Source of the DNA: Deroplatys truncata
Lineage: Eukaryota > Arthropoda > Insecta > Mantodea > Mantidae
Reading direction: 5' to 3'
Length of the DNA: 64,000 nucleotides
Assembly: GCA_030765065.1 (NCBI GenBank)
Contig: CM060977.1
Span: forward strand, 129,708,295 to 129,772,294
Part shown: positions 34,735-44,507 of the stretch, piece by piece
Numbering within the stretch: position 1 is the stretch's first letter
Layout of the letters: every line of letters begins with the position of its first letter
Translations under genes and position numbers: made by a program
Notes under the pieces: model-generated
The model's database searches: none
Seen by the model: the letters and a program-made list of their open reading frames with translations, nothing else
Told to the model about the DNA's origin: nothing

Positions 34735-34990
34735 CTAAGGCTATGGGCTATGACCTTCAGGAGTTACCCTAGTCCACCAAGCAATGATGATAGGGTGAAA
34801 GGTGGATGACGGTGGAATGAGAGGACCTAGAGCTTTTACTGTGGACTCCGAACCACGTTGGGCCTTGAGCAAGTCAGAGGCGAAGGTGTGGGTAGAGCTC
34901 ACTTAAAATCGCTACCCCAGAGCCGGGAATCAAACCCTGAACCTTCAATACGAGAGCCGGAAACAAAACCACTGCTCAAACGCGGCGCAC
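34735..34990 (-). repeat. tRNA-derived SINE
   Basis: The minus-strand head near 34920-34985 (GGTTCAGGGTTTGATTCCCG, box B) is followed by a body matching 46225-46580: ACCACGTTGGGCCTTGAGC against ACCACGTTGGGTCTTGGGG, and GGTGGATGACGGTGGAATGA against GATGAGGATGACGGTGAAAT. These two define a second SINE family. Confidence 0.7.
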
Positions 34991-35750
34991 TGAAAAGGTA
35001 AGCTTCAGTTAATGCGACAACACGTGGTAGCAGAAGTTGTTAAAATACACTAACTTACTAAACGTCAGTATTTCTAGATGCCTCAGATTTGTTTCTAGAA
35101 TGTTTCTACAGAACTGGCGTACCTACATAGAATTGGTGATTACGTTGACTCTCTGTGTCGCTGTCTTTGGTTGGCATTTTCAGTTGCTTTTACCTGGATT
35201 TCAGTGGTGGTATTTTACACCTTACATATTGCTAGAACTCGAGGAATAAATACATTTTCTCCATCTCTGTCTACACAGGGTGGAGCATTTAAGCTGAGTG
35301 TGTATAATATCTCCAAAACAAGCGATGTAGAAAAAATGTCTTGAATAAAAGTTGTTTGATATAATAGGGTAAAGTAAATTCCATTAGTTGTGTTTTATTT
35401 AGAGGACATCGTGATGGTCATTTTAGGGTCAATTTAATTTTTTTAAATGGAAACCCACTTTTTTATGTTGTTTTCTCAATCCTTATAAAAATTAAACAAC
35501 GTTTGCATAAAGCACTTTGGAATTGTTCTTACACCAACGTAAATAACAACGAGAATTCAAAACGGATGTGTACGAAGAGCGCAATGAATGGTTGGACTAC
35601 CCATGGATGGCCATTTGAGGGTCAAGTTACTTTTCGTAATTGGGAACAAACATTTTTTATTTTGTTTTCTTATTCGTCATTACAAATAAACAACTCCTTA
35701 TAAGCCATTTTCTAATATGGAAACAAAATGTAGGGTCCCATTTAAAAAAA

Positions 35751-36626
35751 TCTGATGTGTTACACTCACATGACTTTCTCTACCCTACTCTTGTAAAAAC
35801 TATTTTTACAAACGCTTATTCTCCATATGCTTCAAGATAATCAAGATGTCAATCTTATAGTTAATACGGTAGGTTATAAGCGATAGTTAAATCCTTTAAG
35901 CGCTGGTTGCTATGTGGCGCATTCCATTCTGTTTGCATATCCAGGACATAAAAAAATGAATGACGAATTTGAGAAAAAGTATAAGTATTGGAAAATTTAA
36001 GGGAATAACAAGCAATATCTCGCAAACGGTTCACTCAACAAAAGAAATGTATATGACATAAATTGTGTATTTTAACGCGATCTACATTTTTCGTGTAGTA
36101 AACTTTTGTCTATCTCTTATGGTTTACCAGTTATGAAAAAGTCGTTCATAACGAAGAATACTTTTGGAGACATTCCCAGAAAATTCGAGATATACATTTT
36201 ATTTGTCATGCCAATATCTTAAACATATGATATTTTAATCAATATCGTTAGAGCCGTTTTTGAGAAAATTAAAATTTTCGAAAAATTTTCCATGTAAAGG
36301 GTAGTCTGGGGTGGGGGTATTTTCTTGAAAACCTTCGTGTCGCATCTCTGAAAGATACTGAACCTAAATACCAAGTTTGGTGTTTATCCGACTCTTCGTT
36401 TTTGAGTTATGCTGTTCACAGACACACAGACACACAGACACACAGACACACAGACAGACACACAGACACACAGACACACAGACAGACACACACACGGACA
36501 TGTTTCCAAAAATGCTTTTTTTGGATCCAGTGAGTCTCAAAACATGTATTTCCGGTGAAATCTCGGTATCGAAATTTTGGGTGGAATACAATACTTCCCC
36601 TACTTACTATACGTAGTAGAGAAAGT
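35751..36626 (+). mobile_element. HINE-A, complete copy (reference)
   Basis: The best preserved member, 876 bp. TCTGATGTGTTACACTCACA starts at 35751, ACTTTCTCTAC follows 22 nt in, and AGTAGAGAAAGT closes at 36626. The last 40 bp include CTACTTACTATACGTAGTAG, which can fold into a seven-pair stem with one bulge. A long CACAGA/CACA array (36417-36495) sits about 130 bp from the 3' end. It is flanked by A runs on both sides and inserted in the 35274-37332 transposon. The ORFs at 36364-36691 are readings of the array. Confidence 0.9.
36417..36495. repeat. (CACAGA)n microsatellite within HINE-A
   Basis: Interrupted CACACAGA units. Shorter forms occupy the same place in other HINE copies (57921-57949, 61370-61394, near 21985), so it belongs to the element and expands or contracts. 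Confidence 0.92.
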
Positions 36627-37334
36627 AAAAATAAATTGATCCTAAAATAAACAATCATTACGTCCTCCAAACAAAACACGATTAATGGCATTTACTTCCC
36701 CTCATAATATTGTAGCGTGTATGTGTGTGCATTGTCATGTCGGATACATTATTGCTTTGTAGCGACGACATTGTTGATTTAATTCATTTCGGCTGTGGTT
36801 TTTGAAGTTCGTCCGACGTGAAAGCTCTCCCACCTCCTGACCAGAGGTGGAGGAAGGAAAGGAAGGTAAGCGAGCGTTACTAGTTTCTTTGTCTGGAAGC
36901 GTGGCGTCAGTAGTAGTTCTTTTGAGTGTCTCTTGAGGGCGAGTTTGTATGGGAGCGTGCGTGTTTCGTGTGAGTGTGGAACATATCCCTCCAATGTCTG
37001 TTGATTAATATTTTTGTGAACCATGTAAAGACACCAAGTTTAATATTTAATAAACCACAGGTAATGTGTTAATATGAACAACCGTGCATTTTGTGAAATT
37101 TATCCCACGCCTGCTCTAAAATGTGCAGCAAGGATCCTGGTCCCCTTGTTGCCTCTGAATCTACGTATCCCAATGTTTATGTGGGGTATCTAAATTTAAT
37201 AACTAGCTGCAAAACCTTTTGGCCTTACCCCGATATATACAATAACAAGCAAGTTTTATTGAAGGCGTTTCTTTCTACAACGCTTAGTTTTAGAGATGTT
37301 GTACAGTATCAACTTAAATGGCCCACCCTGTATA

Positions 37335-38160
37335 ACGGTACCATCAGGAGATAATTCGTTATTACCAGAGGATAAACATCCATTTTTGTATTGTAGAGAT
37401 AGGTGTATGCCTTTTAGACTGGATTGACCCAGTTAGAATTATGATTGGGGTGAATTACTCGAATGAGAACGTTTCTTAGGCTTTCGCTTCTCATAAGACA
37501 AATCTTGGGTGACAGTTCATTATAAAATGTGCTTGTTTATACGTCGTTTCGCCCATTTTATTCATCATCTCTGCAGATCTGAGTTTCTAAGCGCACTCAA
37601 TCACACAACACAAAAGGATAGAAAATTAAGCTATTGAACCGTAATAAAACAACCATATTGCTGCTTACTTTACATCCTATAGTAACTGAGTACTGTAGGG
37701 ATATAAACCGAGAAGGAGGAACTCCTGTACTGGGTATTTAAAACAGGTAGTTTGAGGAACATTCTTAGGTTAGTGGTATGTCCACCACAAACCGCAGAGC
37801 TAAGGTTGCCTAACATTCCCAAGCCCCTGGTGGCAGACGGCCCGCACTACCCACCGGACTTGACCACAAATCTGTGGGAATTGAATGCGTCATGGTTTAA
37901 GCTTGTGTTACCTCAACCAAACTATACACAGTTAATGAATCATGTTCTGAAATATACCTTGCTGTTAGGGGCGTTATAGATGTACTTTAGCAAGTTTATG
38001 CTAAACTTCAGGATACACTCTCTATATACTTGCTGTCTTTTATTGGAATACGTAATAAAATGAAATGTATTCATTTCTTTGCCTAATTTTGTAGAAAAAT
38101 GGTGGCATTATTGCATCTGTTTCAAATGCTCAGTCATATTTATAAATATGCAAACATGAT
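37335..38160. other. No recognisable feature
   Basis: Chance ORFs only. Confidence 0.4.
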
Positions 38161-38164
38161 CTGT

Positions 38165-38420
38165 GTCTCAACGTACCATAGCTGTGCAGCTGTTTTGTTG
38201 TCCTCCGTGGTACCATGTTAGCCAGTAAGTCGTGGATTCAAACCCGTCTGAGGGCGATGTTTTTGGGCGTAAAATCCTTAGCACAGCTTCCTTCGGAAGA
38301 GAAATAAACCCGGCGGTTCCATGTCGTAGATTTACGGCACGCAAAAGAACCTCAAATCTCATACAGAGGCCTCTGAGCAAAATTTCTGGTCTTTAACCCC
38401 AATATAGATAGAATAGGAGC
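38165..38420 (+). repeat. SINE-like repeat
   Basis: GTGGATTCAAACCCGTCTGAG (box B-like) is followed by a body GAAGAGAAATAAACCCGGCG, GGTTCCATGTCGTAGATTTA and CGGCACGCAAAAGAACCTC. I recognise this body type as common in arthropod SINEs but cannot name it. Only one copy is clear in the window. Confidence 0.55.
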
Positions 38421-38731
38421 CTAAGAACCATAACGGTTAAAGAGCGTGCATAAATTAAAACTCAATTTATTTTAACAACCGTTTTGTAAAACAATAACAG
38501 CACAACCGTTGGAAGAAAAGCGGAAAAAAACATTGATATCTCCAGATACTTGAGGATGACCGCTTCCCGGAAATTCCAATATTTTCCCGTTTAGGAGTCA
38601 CCAAGATTTTGGCAAGATGGTGCTACATACAGCTAGAATTTATATGACAGTTATGACTAAACTTTTTAGGAATAATATCGTCTTCTTTTTTACCTTCTTA
38701 CTACATATTTACAGCATTATATTTCACACCG

Positions 38732-39260
38732 AACCGGATGGCTCAAGCGGTAGCGTCTGTGACCCGCATTCGGAAGGTCGTAGGTAAGATTGCCGTGGCC
38801 GACCTTCATGGCCCATTTTTGGGGGGTTTCCCCAAGTCGCCAGGCGAATCCTGGGAGGGTTGATTTACATCTCCAGTATTTCCTGTCCCTCCATTTCATC
38901 TACAATATCATTTCACTTCGCCTTTCATCTGCTTGCTCCCTTTCAGAGTTCAAGTGTCGGCAGGAGGTCTCGGTTCGTGCATGCAGTGGAAAAAGATGTT
39001 CTAAGGAAACCTTCGCCTCCCGGACTGCGAGCGGTCTCCGGGTATCAGTTCCCCAGGGGATGTGTAAGCCCACAGGAGAAGGGGAGCTGCCTCCACCAGT
39101 CACCACCAGGGTGGTTCAAATCTGTAAACGGTAGGGACCCTGTTCTCTGCCTGTCGTGCCTCCTAGTACGGCCGCCCCTGTCTCTTCTCACCTGATCCAT
39201 CCTTGTGAACGCACAAAAGAGGTGCTAAGCCCATACGCTTCTAGTCTTATCCTATCCTAT
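38732..39260 (+). repeat. tRNA-derived SINE, long copy
   Basis: The head GATGGCTCAAGCGGTAGCG (box A) and GGTCGTAGGTAAGATTGCC (worn box B) are followed by GGGGGGTTTCCCCAAGTCGC and pyrimidine-rich CCTGTCCCTCCATTTCATC. It runs to a CTTATCCTATCCTATTAT tail about 530 bp from the start. Overlapping ORFs (38790-39195) are not conserved-looking; they read through the SINE body. Confidence 0.65.
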
Positions 39261-39592
39261 TATATTCCAACCAAAATATCGATGTCAAGATTTCACCGGA
39301 AATATAGTTTTAAGACCTCTTTTAACCCAAAAAAGCATTTTTAGAAAACGTTCGGTGTATGTTTGCCTCCGATAAATCCAAATTGGGTAACTATGAAATT
39401 TTCCAAACGGTAAACTGTACTGTACAAGGAAATTTTTTGAAAATGTCCTCAAAATGGTACAAACGATTTTGAGTAAGATACCGCATACTTAAGCTATTTC
39501 CATTATAAACAAAATGTATATCTTGAATTTCCTAGGAATAGGTTATAAAGTCTATTTCATTCTGAAGGTAGTTTGTATAATTTTATATAAGT

Positions 39593-40503
39593 TGACGCTG
39601 ACCTCTGACGCATCTGTGTTGTCCCTGGCAGTTGCTTCAATGGACTCAGAGTCCTGGGTTCGTTGGTTGGATGACAGGGATTTGGGATTTGATTCGGTAG
39701 AGCTGAGGTTCTTGTTTTTCAGGGGTGGCGACACTGCCTTGATGAGATTAATAATACTGCCGGAGAAGTTTGGGTGATATCTTTATTTTGTTACGTAGAT
39801 TCCAATCTGGTCAACCCGCCACCTTCGTCGTCGAAACCACTGTTATTCTTATTACTCTCGAAGTCGCTACTTATGTGTTTCTCCGACTAGCCTCGAATTG
39901 CCTAGATTTCACAACTTCACTTTTACGCTATAAATCTTCTGATTATTTTCTTCTAATTCTGTTTCGTCGTCCTCGTGGTTAATTTGTACCGGAATGTGCC
40001 TCGGCCGTTGTCATGGTTAGTTTTGTACCCGACTGTCTCGGCGTGTCTTTCCTCCTTCACGCCTTTCGCCAAACTGTAGAATTTTCCCCTCTCCCTTTCT
40101 TAAGTTTCGTTCTGTTTTAAGTTCAAAACGTACCATGTGATGCCTACGCGATCTTTCGATTGGCTATAATTTTTGTTTCATGATTTTTTGTTATTGGCTT
40201 CCCCCACGTGACAACTTTCACATCTGCTTCTCACAGCTTATTTTGAGTTTTAAAATCTTCCCCCGAACATTCTTAGATCGTAGATAAGGCACATCTACTT
40301 CCTCACCCTTTTAAGCCTTGAGAACCGTTGTAAACCCTGTCCGAGCCAAAAGTATAAAGGCGAGACTTCCGGTATGCAGGTTCGTTGACCATCGCAGGTA
40401 AAATACCTCTGCTTCGAGGGAACAAACTTTGTTTCTCTGTCTTCCCGACAAAACCCATTCCTAATATGAATTCAGCACATTTTCGTCGCTATGTTCGATC
40501 GTA

Positions 40504-40539
<36 letters not shown>

Positions 40540-40564
40540 TCCTGGGTCTCGATAACCAGCTTCA
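39593..40564 (-). repeat. 3' LTR (972 bp)
   Basis: Downstream LTR in element orientation. It contains a (TTA)n run at 40505-40538 identical in length to that of the other LTR. The plus strand has a TATAAA at 40350 (AGTATAAAGGCGAG), opposite to the gag orientation; its use is unknown. Polypurine tract: nothing convincing just inside at 40565; a GA-rich stretch on the minus strand lies about 90 bp further in (near 40655). Confidence 0.92.
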
Positions 40565-40959
40565 TATGCCCTGACGGTAAATTTATCATCGGACCTTTAG
40601 TCTGGATGATGGGTTTATCGTTAATGTCCCATCTAAGCTACTCTAATGTCCCTCTCTCCCTCGGTTCCTTTCATTTATCATTTTATTTATTTGTTCATAC
40701 GTTTGCTTAGTGGCTTACGACGATTTGATGGCGAGCCCACCGTTACACATTTATTCTGTTCACAATACATTTCAATCACTGTACACAATACAATTTCAAA
40801 TTTACACAAGTATTTTCACCAAGTAAAAGAAAAACAATCTACATAATATCTGGCCGTCAACAACCAGGCTACAAAACATTTATATTTTAGGAATCTGTTT
40901 ATACACACAATACATTCTGCAAACAAAATTTTTTTAATTACACATCTTAGTTCCATCTT

Positions 40960-40973
<14 letters not shown>

Positions 40974-41000
<27 letters not shown>
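40974..41000. repeat. (CT)n microsatellite
   Basis: CT dinucleotide run in the non-coding 3' part of the retrotransposon interior. Confidence 0.9.
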
Positions 41001-41002
<2 letters not shown>

Positions 41003-41315
41003 CACATTACATACAATACTGGTTTTCTTGAAGCTATTAGCAGCCTCCACACTCAAGACACCTTTTGATACCTTTTTTTTTGCCAGGTATACGTTCTGTC
41101 CGGTTTTCTTACTGTATGTCATTAACATCGTGAATGTCAAGCACACTGTTTTAACAGGACATTGCTATCCCGAAGCTACCAATTTGTTTGTAAACAATGT
41201 TCGCATATTTGACTTTCCTTACTCGTGTTCCGAGTGCGTTTGTACATTTTCCCTATCCGACTCTACTAAATTTCATTGAGTCTGTTTGAATGGACGAATC
41301 AATGATAGATGGTAC

Positions 41316-41792
41316 CTACCGATTATTTTCCCGGTCCTTAATTGTTGGAGTTGAAATACCCTGTCCCCGAAGGTTTGTGATATCCGATAAGGACCTTTCC
41401 AACACATATGCATACGTCTGTATTGCTTCTTTCTCTTGATGGTTTAAGCAGTCTGTTGATGCTACCCATTCGTGTATACCTGATAGGGACATGTTTTGTT
41501 TACCCACTACCTGCGAGTCGTCCGGTCTCTCACCGAAATAAACATTTTCATTTTCTGTGTTTAACTCACAATACTGGGGTGCTTGACCTACTTCTGGCTC
41601 ATCAGCTGACGGCAGTGGCGTGTCGTTAAGATCTCTCCCTTCGCACAGTTGTTGCGTGAAAATTCTTACCACGTTAATGCCTTTTCCCAATGTGCAAATA
41701 TTCAATAAAAATGGTTCTTCTGGTATTTTTGTTCTCGTTCCCTGTGTAATGCGAGAACCTGCGCGCATTCTCTGAGGTTGAGCCTGGGAACG
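41316..41792 (-). CDS. In-frame extension of gag beyond a UAG codon (158 codons)
   Basis: The frame directly after the gag amber codon (41793-41795) stays open for 158 codons, in the same frame as gag; the first Met is at 41768. It could be made as a gag extension by stop-codon readthrough, as in some retroelements, or be a relic of pro-pol. The segment near the end (CLNHQEKEAIQTYAYVLERS) loosely resembles the linker that precedes reverse transcriptase in Ty3-type pol. No DTG or DSG protease motif and no RT motif is present, and it stops at another UAG (41313-41315). This would fit a large internal deletion of pol; the alternative is a neutral stretch kept open by chance. Confidence 0.45.
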   Translation of the reverse strand, partial: RSQAQPQRMRAGSRITQGTRTKIPEEPFLLNICTLGKGINVVRIFTQQLCEGRDLNDTPLPSADEPEVGQAPQYCELNTENENVYFGERPDDSQVVGKQNMSLSGIHEWVASTDCLNHQEKEAIQTYAYVLERSLSDITNLRGQGISTPTIKDRENNR

Positions 41793-44126
41793 CTACAATT
41801 CTTCCTGTCTCCAGTTTTCCGACCGTCGTGGCCACGATCCTTGACTGGGGCCTGTCCCTTGGCCTATGCTTCGTCCTGCCATTGCCCCGCTTCGGTGACC
41901 TATCGCGTCATCCATTTCGCGGTGGACATTTTGCGGCTGTCGTGTCTGTGATAGATACGCGCTCGGCGTCCATGCGTAGCTGTACGTAGGCATGCTTGAG
42001 AACTCCTGGTCCTCATCTCTACGTCGTGGGGTCGCTGGCCGGCTTGGAGGTGTTCTTGGCCTGTTCGGAGGTGTCCTTGGCCTGTTCCGGGGAGTTTCTG
42101 GGCAATTCGGAGGCGTTCTTGGCCTGTTCGGAGGTGTCCTAGGCCTGCCCGGGGTGTTTCCAGGTCGGTTCGGGGGAGTTTCTGGGCGGTTCGGAGGCGT
42201 TCTTGGCCTATCCGCTGTTCCACCGTGGAGGTTATTTCCCCGGTGTTGCCTACCATTCGCCGGGTACCTGGAGAGTCTCATGTACTGAACGGGATACTCC
42301 TCATGTTGCCTCGGTGGCCTACCCGTGCCCGTTTGGTTCCAGGGCCTATAGCTTCTCTCCCGATTTCTTGCAAATGGCTCTTGATAACGCTGTCGGACTG
42401 TGGGGTAGTTGTTCAACGCACCTTGTGCCCTCGTCCCATCATTACGATGCGAATTTATCCGATCACTGTGTCTGCCTTCAGTCCTGATTCTGGGCCTATC
42501 TTCTTCCCGCGTTCCGTACCCCTGCAGAGCGGTAAGTAGTTCAATGGCTTCGCTCAGCGTCCTCGGGCGTGCTACCACGAGGTGATGACGTATAACGTCT
42601 GGGAAGTGTCGTGTCAGGAGGGATACAAATTCACCTTCGGGCATCGGTGGGTCCAGGAGTTGGCTTAATTGGCCGAGTCGCAAGAAGTAGTCAACCATCG
42701 ACTCACGCTTCTCTTCCCTGTATCGGCCATTATTTATTTCTGCGCGCACCCTGTACTGTGCAACGCCACTCCAATATTTTTCCAAAAATGCAGACCTAAA
42801 ATGTTCATATTGTGCATGCTCGCCTACCGTCAATCGAAACCAACTCAGGGACGGGCCTATCAAGCTCCTTTTTATAATTACCATTTTGAAACGGTCGGGA
42901 ATTCCCCTAAGCGCGAAATAAGATTCGAGGTCATTAATGAACTGCTTCGCATTATCGACTTCACTGTTGAACTTGGGGATTGGCAGTTCATTCAAAAATT
43001 GTATAGGTATATTGCATTGTTGCAGGGGCCCTACGGTGCTTGACATTTCACTTGCCGGGTGCGGTGAGGCCGAAGGAGTGCAGGCAGGTTCGTTCGACCT
43101 CGGTTCGCTACTCGGGTTGTTACACTGGAACGACGAAAGCGCGGAAACCTGAGAGGTAATTCGCGCGTCCGTGGCTCCCTGGGGTCGCGGTTCGATTTCC
43201 GCTAGTGCGTCCCTGCGAGCATTGACGGTCTGTGTCAGTTCCTCCCTTAATTTAGCGATCTCGCTTATCTGCGAGCTACTCTGTGCCTCTATGGTCTCCC
43301 TTATTTTGTTAATTTTATCATTTACCCCTGCTTCCACTGCCTGCTGCTTATTCTGTAATGCTACACAGACTGTCATTGCTTCTTCCCTTGCCTTATCACT
43401 AATTGTACATATTAAGTTTTCATTGCTTACAATTTGTTGTGCCCTGATGGCGTCTATTTCCACGACAAGTTCCTTCCTTACTACCTCTACACTATTCTGT
43501 GTTGCTTTTAGTTCGTTTCTTATATATTCTACATCCTCGTAGATTACATTTTGACTTGCTCTAATTTCTAACAAGACACCCTGTATTTTATTTTCTAAGC
43601 CCTGGCTGATTTCCTTATGTTGGATGCTTAATTGTGAGGCTATCTGCTGCTGCAATGTTTGTTCTTGGGTGGACAATTGTTGTTTTAGTGTTTGCTCCTG
43701 TACTGTTAATCGCTGTGTTAGTGTTTGCTCTAGTGTTTGCTCTTGTTCTGATAATCGTTGAGTCAGTGTTTGCCCAAGTGTTTGCTCTTGTTCTGATAAT
43801 CGTTGAGTCAGAGTTTGCCCTATTGTTCGCTCTTGTTCTGATAATCGTTGAGCCAGTGTTTGCTCTTGTTCTGATAATCGTTGAGTCAAAGTTTGCCCTA
43901 TTGTTTGCTCTTGTTCTGATATTTTAGTGTTGAGGAGGCTCAATTGAGCCAACATTTGTTGCATCATTTCGCTCGTGTTAAGCGATCCGGTAACTTGGTT
44001 TTCTAATGTTTCGCTATCTCCATTTTCTACACCTACCCGCGTGCTATTGTTAGTGAAATTTTCCCCTTGTTCATTGCTATTACCTTCCATATCGTTGCCG
44101 GTTAATTTCTTGTTTCTTAACAGCAT
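41793..44126 (-). CDS. gag: Gag-like polyprotein with coiled coil and Pro-rich tail (777 aa)
   Basis: Structural protein of the LTR element, expected to form the capsid shell around its RNA. An acidic, Asn-rich N-terminus is followed by a Gln/Leu-rich tandem repeat (about residues 70-168) with a 15-residue unit close to LSEQEQTLGQTLTQR, then more predicted coiled coil to about 310. The retrotransposon gag core is at about 380-540: PIPKFNSEVDNAKQFINDLE, SWFRLTVGEH, FLEKYWSGVAQYRVR, MVDYFLRLGQLSQL, ARPRTLSEAIELLTALQ. A basic linker and a repeat of RPRTPPNRP units (about 640-702) end in RRRDED. There is no CCHC zinc knuckle, so the Arg/Pro-rich tail may bind RNA instead (inference). The start is the first Met after the leader, about 360 bp downstream of the 5' LTR. 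The frame is intact and ends in UAG. Confidence 0.88.
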   Translation of the reverse strand: MLLRNKKLTGNDMEGNSNEQGENFTNNSTRVGVENGDSETLENQVTGSLNTSEMMQQMLAQLSLLNTKISEQEQTIGQTLTQRLSEQEQTLAQRLSEQERTIGQTLTQRLSEQEQTLGQTLTQRLSEQEQTLEQTLTQRLTVQEQTLKQQLSTQEQTLQQQIASQLSIQHKEISQGLENKIQGVLLEIRASQNVIYEDVEYIRNELKATQNSVEVVRKELVVEIDAIRAQQIVSNENLICTISDKAREEAMTVCVALQNKQQAVEAGVNDKINKIRETIEAQSSSQISEIAKLREELTQTVNARRDALAEIEPRPQGATDARITSQVSALSSFQCNNPSSEPRSNEPACTPSASPHPASEMSSTVGPLQQCNIPIQFLNELPIPKFNSEVDNAKQFINDLESYFALRGIPDRFKMVIIKRSLIGPSLSWFRLTVGEHAQYEHFRSAFLEKYWSGVAQYRVRAEINNGRYREEKRESMVDYFLRLGQLSQLLDPPMPEGEFVSLLTRHFPDVIRHHLVVARPRTLSEAIELLTALQGYGTREEDRPRIRTEGRHSDRINSHRNDGTRAQGALNNYPTVRQRYQEPFARNRERSYRPWNQTGTGRPPRQHEEYPVQYMRLSRYPANGRQHRGNNLHGGTADRPRTPPNRPETPPNRPGNTPGRPRTPPNRPRTPPNCPETPRNRPRTPPNRPRTPPSRPATPRRRDEDQEFSSMPTYSYAWTPSAYLSQTRQPQNVHREMDDAIGHRSGAMAGRSIGQGTGPSQGSWPRRSENWRQEEL

Positions 44127-44486
44127 TTACAAACATACATAACCCAGTTTACTTATATCTATTGCATATACACTCCCCTCCAAAATTTTATTAACTTATG
44201 TATCATGCAGTTAACACTTACTCGGTGCTGGGTTGAGCTGCTGCGAAGTGTTGTAATAGTTCACAAAACACTTCACTACACTTACACACTTTTTGAACAC
44301 TGATGATGTCTGCGCTGAATGTCTGCTTCCTTGTTGTAATGGAGCGGCGTCGATGTCGTTTGTTGCCCCACGTCTATCGGTACACTCTGCTGCTGGTGGT
44401 TGCTGATGTCGTCATCGGCGTCGTCTTCCTTCCGTTGTCGGTTCTCCGGGTGCGTTATCCGCTGGCAGTATTTCGAGCCCCAACGT

Positions 44487-44506
44487 CCCAACGTAGTGGG
44501 CGCCAA
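44487..44506 (-). promoter_or_regulatory. tRNA primer-binding site
   Basis: Immediately after the 5' LTR on the minus strand comes TT then TGGCGCCCACTACGTTGGG. A site starting TGG (pairing with a tRNA CCA end) at this spacing is the standard primer-binding site for minus-strand DNA synthesis. It confirms the orientation. The cognate tRNA was not identified. Confidence 0.8.
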
Positions 44507-44507
44507 A

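Larger units (their letters stand above)
35274..37332. mobile_element. DNA transposon with ~90 bp imperfect inverted repeats
   Basis: The left end CACAGGGTGGAGCATTTAAG and right end, reverse complemented, TACAGGGTGGGCCATTTAAG continue to match imperfectly for about 90 bp (shared ACATCTC...AAAAC, AATAAAA...TTG). TA flanks both ends (35272-35273, 37333-37334). A HINE-A of 876 bp lies inside, so the original element was about 1.18 kb. The left interior holds a loose tandem repeat (GGTCATTTTAGGGTCAA, GGCCATTTGAGGGTCAAG). No transposase is visible, so it is non-autonomous. Superfamily unknown; TA target and long repeats fit a Tc1/mariner-like MITE. Confidence 0.7.

Noticed and set aside
36364..36691. 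His/Thr-rich and Cys/Val-rich ORFs
   Set aside because: These are readings of the CACAGA microsatellite within a HINE in several frames, with no independent protein evidence.
38790..39195. Two overlapping plus-strand ORFs of more than 110 codons
   Set aside because: They lie entirely in a SINE, overlap each other and an antisense frame, and have no known motif.
40816..41146. Arg/Glu-repeat ORFs
   Set aside because: Readings of the (CT)n microsatellite in the retrotransposon's non-coding interior.
41316..41768. Aspartic protease domain in the post-gag ORF
   Set aside because: No DTG or DSG catalytic triad and no flap motif. Only a weak resemblance to a pre-RT linker remains.
42225..42539. 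Plus-strand ORFs across the retrotransposon gag (also 41992-42288, 42669-43043, 43171-43927)
   Set aside because: They are antisense readings of the gag repeats and coding sequence. Only the minus-strand frame shows gag motifs, the primer-binding site and the LTR layout.
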